Source: Streptococcus henryi DSM 19005
GTDB lineage: Bacteria; Bacillota; Bacilli; Lactobacillales; Streptococcaceae
Assembly (NCBI RefSeq): GCF_000376985.1
Contig: NZ_AQYA01000030.1
Coordinates: forward strand, 46,422 to 110,421
Reading direction: 5' to 3'
DNA: 64,000 nt
Numbering within the stretch: the stretch's first letter is position 1; each line of letters opens with the position of its first letter. Of the stretch, positions 62,291 through 64,000 are shown piece by piece. The translations under genes and the position numbers were made by a program. The notes under the pieces are model-generated. The model saw only the letters and a program-made list of their open reading frames with translations. It did not search any database and was not told where the DNA came from.

Positions 62291-63706
62291 ATGTCAGAAA
62301 ATGAAAAAGTAGAACCAAAGCCAATTGACCTTGGTGAATATAAATTTGGTTTTCATGACGATGTTACCCCTGTCTACTCAACAGGAAAAGGTTTGAGCGA
62401 AGAAGTGGTTCGTGAATTATCAGCAGCCAAGGGTGAACCTGAATGGATGCTAGACTTCCGTCTCAAATCACTGGCGGCTTTCAAAAAGATGCCAATGCAA
62501 ACCTGGGGAGCCGACCTATCAGACATCAACTTTGATGATATTATTTACTATCAAAAAGCATCTGATAAACCAGCCCGTGACTGGGATGATGTCCCTGAAA
62601 AAATCAAGGAAACCTTTGAACGTATCGGAATCCCTGAAGCAGAACGTGCTTACTTGGCCGGAGCTTCAGCCCAATATGAATCAGAAGTGGTTTACCATAA
62701 CATGAAAGAAGAGTTTGAGAAGCTAGGTATCATCTTTACGGATACAGACTCAGCCCTCAAAGAATATCCAGACCTCTTCAAGCAGTATTTTGCTAAACTT
62801 GTTCCTCCTACGGATAATAAATTAGCTGCGCTAAACTCTGCCGTTTGGTCTGGCGGAACCTTCATTTATGTCCCTAAAGGTGTTAAAGTGGATATCCCGC
62901 TTCAAACTTATTTCCGTATCAACAATGAAAATACGGGTCAATTTGAACGCACCTTAATTATTGTTGACGAAGGAGCAAGTGTTCACTACGTTGAGGGCTG
63001 TACTGCCCCAACTTATTCTTCAAACAGTCTCCATGCGGCAATCGTTGAAATCTTTGCCCTTGAGGGATCTTACATGCGCTACACAACCATTCAAAACTGG
63101 TCAGATAACGTTTATAACCTTGTTACAAAACGTGCGCGTGCCCTTAAAGATGCTACTGTTGAATGGATTGACGGAAACCTTGGTGCCAAAACAACTATGA
63201 AATACCCATCTGTTTATTTGGACGGAGAAGGAGCGCGTGGAACTATGCTCTCTATTGCCTTTGCCAATGCAGGGCAACACCAAGATACAGGTGCTAAAAT
63301 GATTCATAACGCACCGCATACCTCTTCCTCAATTGTTTCAAAATCAATTGCTAAATCAGGAGGAAAAGTTGACTACCGTGGACAAGTTACCTTCAATAAA
63401 GACTCTAAAAAATCAGTCAGTCATATTGAATGTGATACTATCCTCATGGATGACATCTCTAAATCAGATACCATCCCATTCAACGAAATCCACAACTCAC
63501 AAGTAGCCCTTGAGCATGAAGCTAAGGTCTCAAAAATTTCAGAAGAACAACTCTACTACCTCATGAGCCGTGGCCTCTCAGAACAAGAAGCCACAGAAAT
63601 GATCGTCATGGGATTCGTAGAACCATTCACAAAAGAACTTCCAATGGAATACGCCGTCGAACTCAACAGACTCATCTCCTATGAAATGGAGGGGAGCGTG
63701 GGCTAA
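62291..63706 (+). CDS. sufB: Fe-S cluster assembly protein SufB
   Basis: A 471-residue SUF scaffold subunit. The core includes YVEGCTAP near residue 234 and [26 protein letters not shown] (by its HEAK...YLMSRG core) near 405, ending typically. With SufC and SufD it builds the cluster. It follows sufU after a 274-base repeat-containing gap. An insertion sequence end begins about 7 bases beyond the stop. Confidence 0.95.
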   Translation: MSENEKVEPKPIDLGEYKFGFHDDVTPVYSTGKGLSEEVVRELSAAKGEPEWMLDFRLKSLAAFKKMPMQTWGADLSDINFDDIIYYQKASDKPARDWDDVPEKIKETFERIGIPEAERAYLAGASAQYESEVVYHNMKEEFEKLGIIFTDTDSALKEYPDLFKQYFAKLVPPTDNKLAALNSAVWSGGTFIYVPKGVKVDIPLQTYFRINNENTGQFERTLIIVDEGASVHYVEGCTAPTYSSNSLHAAIVEIFALEGSYMRYTTIQNWSDNVYNLVTKRARALKDATVEWIDGNLGAKTTMKYPSVYLDGEGARGTMLSIAFANAGQHQDTGAKMIHNAPHTSSSIVSKSIAKSGGKVDYRGQVTFNKDSKKSVSHIECDTILMDDISKSDTIPFNEIHNSQVALEHEAKVSKISEEQLYYLMSRGLSEQEATEMIVMGFVEPFTKELPMEYAVELNRLISYEMEGSVG

Positions 63707-64000
63707 TTTGAATAGAGGCTGGGCAAAAACTAGCTTCAAAATAAAACCACACAGTGATTTCCGTCTCGAAAACAATCAAGATGAAAGAATCACTGTGTGG
63801 TTTTTGAGTATGTGATGTTTTTGAGCCTAGATTCTTGGCCAATTTTGTGAGATTCATACTCATGAAGAGGAAGCCGACTTCCGTTTGGACGGCTTGATTA
63901 CCTCTAACGTGAACTCTGCGAACGCCAAAAACACTCTTCAATCGGCCAAAAACGGGTTCGACATCGATTTTCCGTTTGGCGTAGATACGAGAGCCTTCTT
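63672..64000 (-). CDS. DDE transposase, C-terminal part (runs past the IS end)
   Basis: The minus-strand frame enters at 64000 and reads ...[20 protein letters not shown]...[20 protein letters not shown]..., the conserved glutamate-containing C-terminal region of IS1182/IS5-type transposases (the E of DVEPVFG is the last DDE residue). The frame has no stop before the IS terminus and ends at 63672, antisense inside sufB, so about the last 15 residues come from host DNA. It may be a natural 3' fusion or a sign that the true stop has been lost. Whether the full transposase is intact cannot be judged here. Confidence 0.65.
   Translation of the reverse strand, partial: EGSRIYAKRKIDVEPVFGRLKSVFGVRRVHVRGNQAVQTEVGFLFMSMNLTKLAKNLGSKTSHTQKPHSDSFILIVFETEITVWFYFEASFCPASIQISPRSPPFHRR
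63714..64000 (-). mobile_element. End of an insertion sequence (IS1182-like), continuing past the window
   Basis: The element begins near GAGGCTGGGCAAAAACTAGC, a likely terminal inverted repeat, and contains the C-terminal part of a transposase on the minus strand. The right end is outside the window. Inside lies a 17-bp perfect inverted repeat (63743-63759 with 63788-63804). Confidence 0.65.
63743..63804. terminator. Long inverted repeat inside the IS end
   Basis: AAAACCACACAGTGATT (63743-63759) and AATCACTGTGTGGTTTT (63788-63804) pair perfectly with a 28-base loop. It overlaps the transposase frame and could serve as bidirectional terminator shielding the element from sufB transcription. 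Confidence 0.65.

Overview
The window reads as a chromosome segment of a low-GC lactic streptococcus. The best fit is the Streptococcus salivarius group (salivarius / vestibularis / thermophilus). I base this on the housekeeping protein sequences, gene order (yajC-uppS-cdsA-rseP-proS; ilvDBNCA; uppP-mecA-rgpG-sufCDSUB), streptococcal promoters and extended -10 elements, a perfect CodY box, and RUP-like streptococcal repeats. Species assignment is inference from memory; no search was run.

Bases 1-24,000 form a large galactoside-utilisation island. A lac operon enters from the left (end of lacA, then lacB, lacC, lacD, lacT, lacG, lacF, lacE). It carries the lactose PTS, 6-phospho-beta-galactosidase and the tagatose-6-phosphate pathway, and ends with a secreted GH53 endo-beta-1,4-galactanase. 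A divergent galR plus acetyltransferase pair follows. Then come a GH36 alpha-galactosidase, a GH2 beta-galactosidase (lacZ), a sugar ABC importer without its own ATPase, and Leloir genes galK, galT and galE. The cell could therefore process beta-galactosides both as 6-phosphates and as free sugars, and alpha-galactosides as well. GalR-like palindromes, a cre site, and a LacT-type antiterminator/terminator are visible.

Bases 24,000-32,400 hold a small P-loop kinase, a 700-bp non-coding stretch that looks like a promoter-to-terminator RNA gene interrupted by a repeat, and a polyamine cluster: a PLP basic amino acid decarboxylase, speE, carboxy(nor)spermidine dehydrogenase and decarboxylase, aguA and aguB. 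The cluster has noticeably more C-ending codons than its neighbours.

Bases 32,400-64,000 are mainly core genome: a thioredoxin-like protein, yajC, uppS, cdsA, rseP/eep, proS, pyrG (with a reiterative-transcription type attenuator), an alpha/beta hydrolase, tRNA-Leu, rpmB, the YloU/FakA pair, ilvDBNCA, an SPFH protein preceded by a 25-codon ORF, a zinc-ribbon protein, a fused glutamine-type ABC importer (minus strand), uppP, mecA, rgpG and sufCDSUB. The right edge is the end of an insertion sequence abutting sufB.

The points most worth a second look are two tandem structured repeats between galT and galE whose helices change in compensating fashion, the candidate ~460-nt RNA at 24,766-25,230, the galactanase placed in the lac operon, and speE in a polyamine cluster that has no speD.
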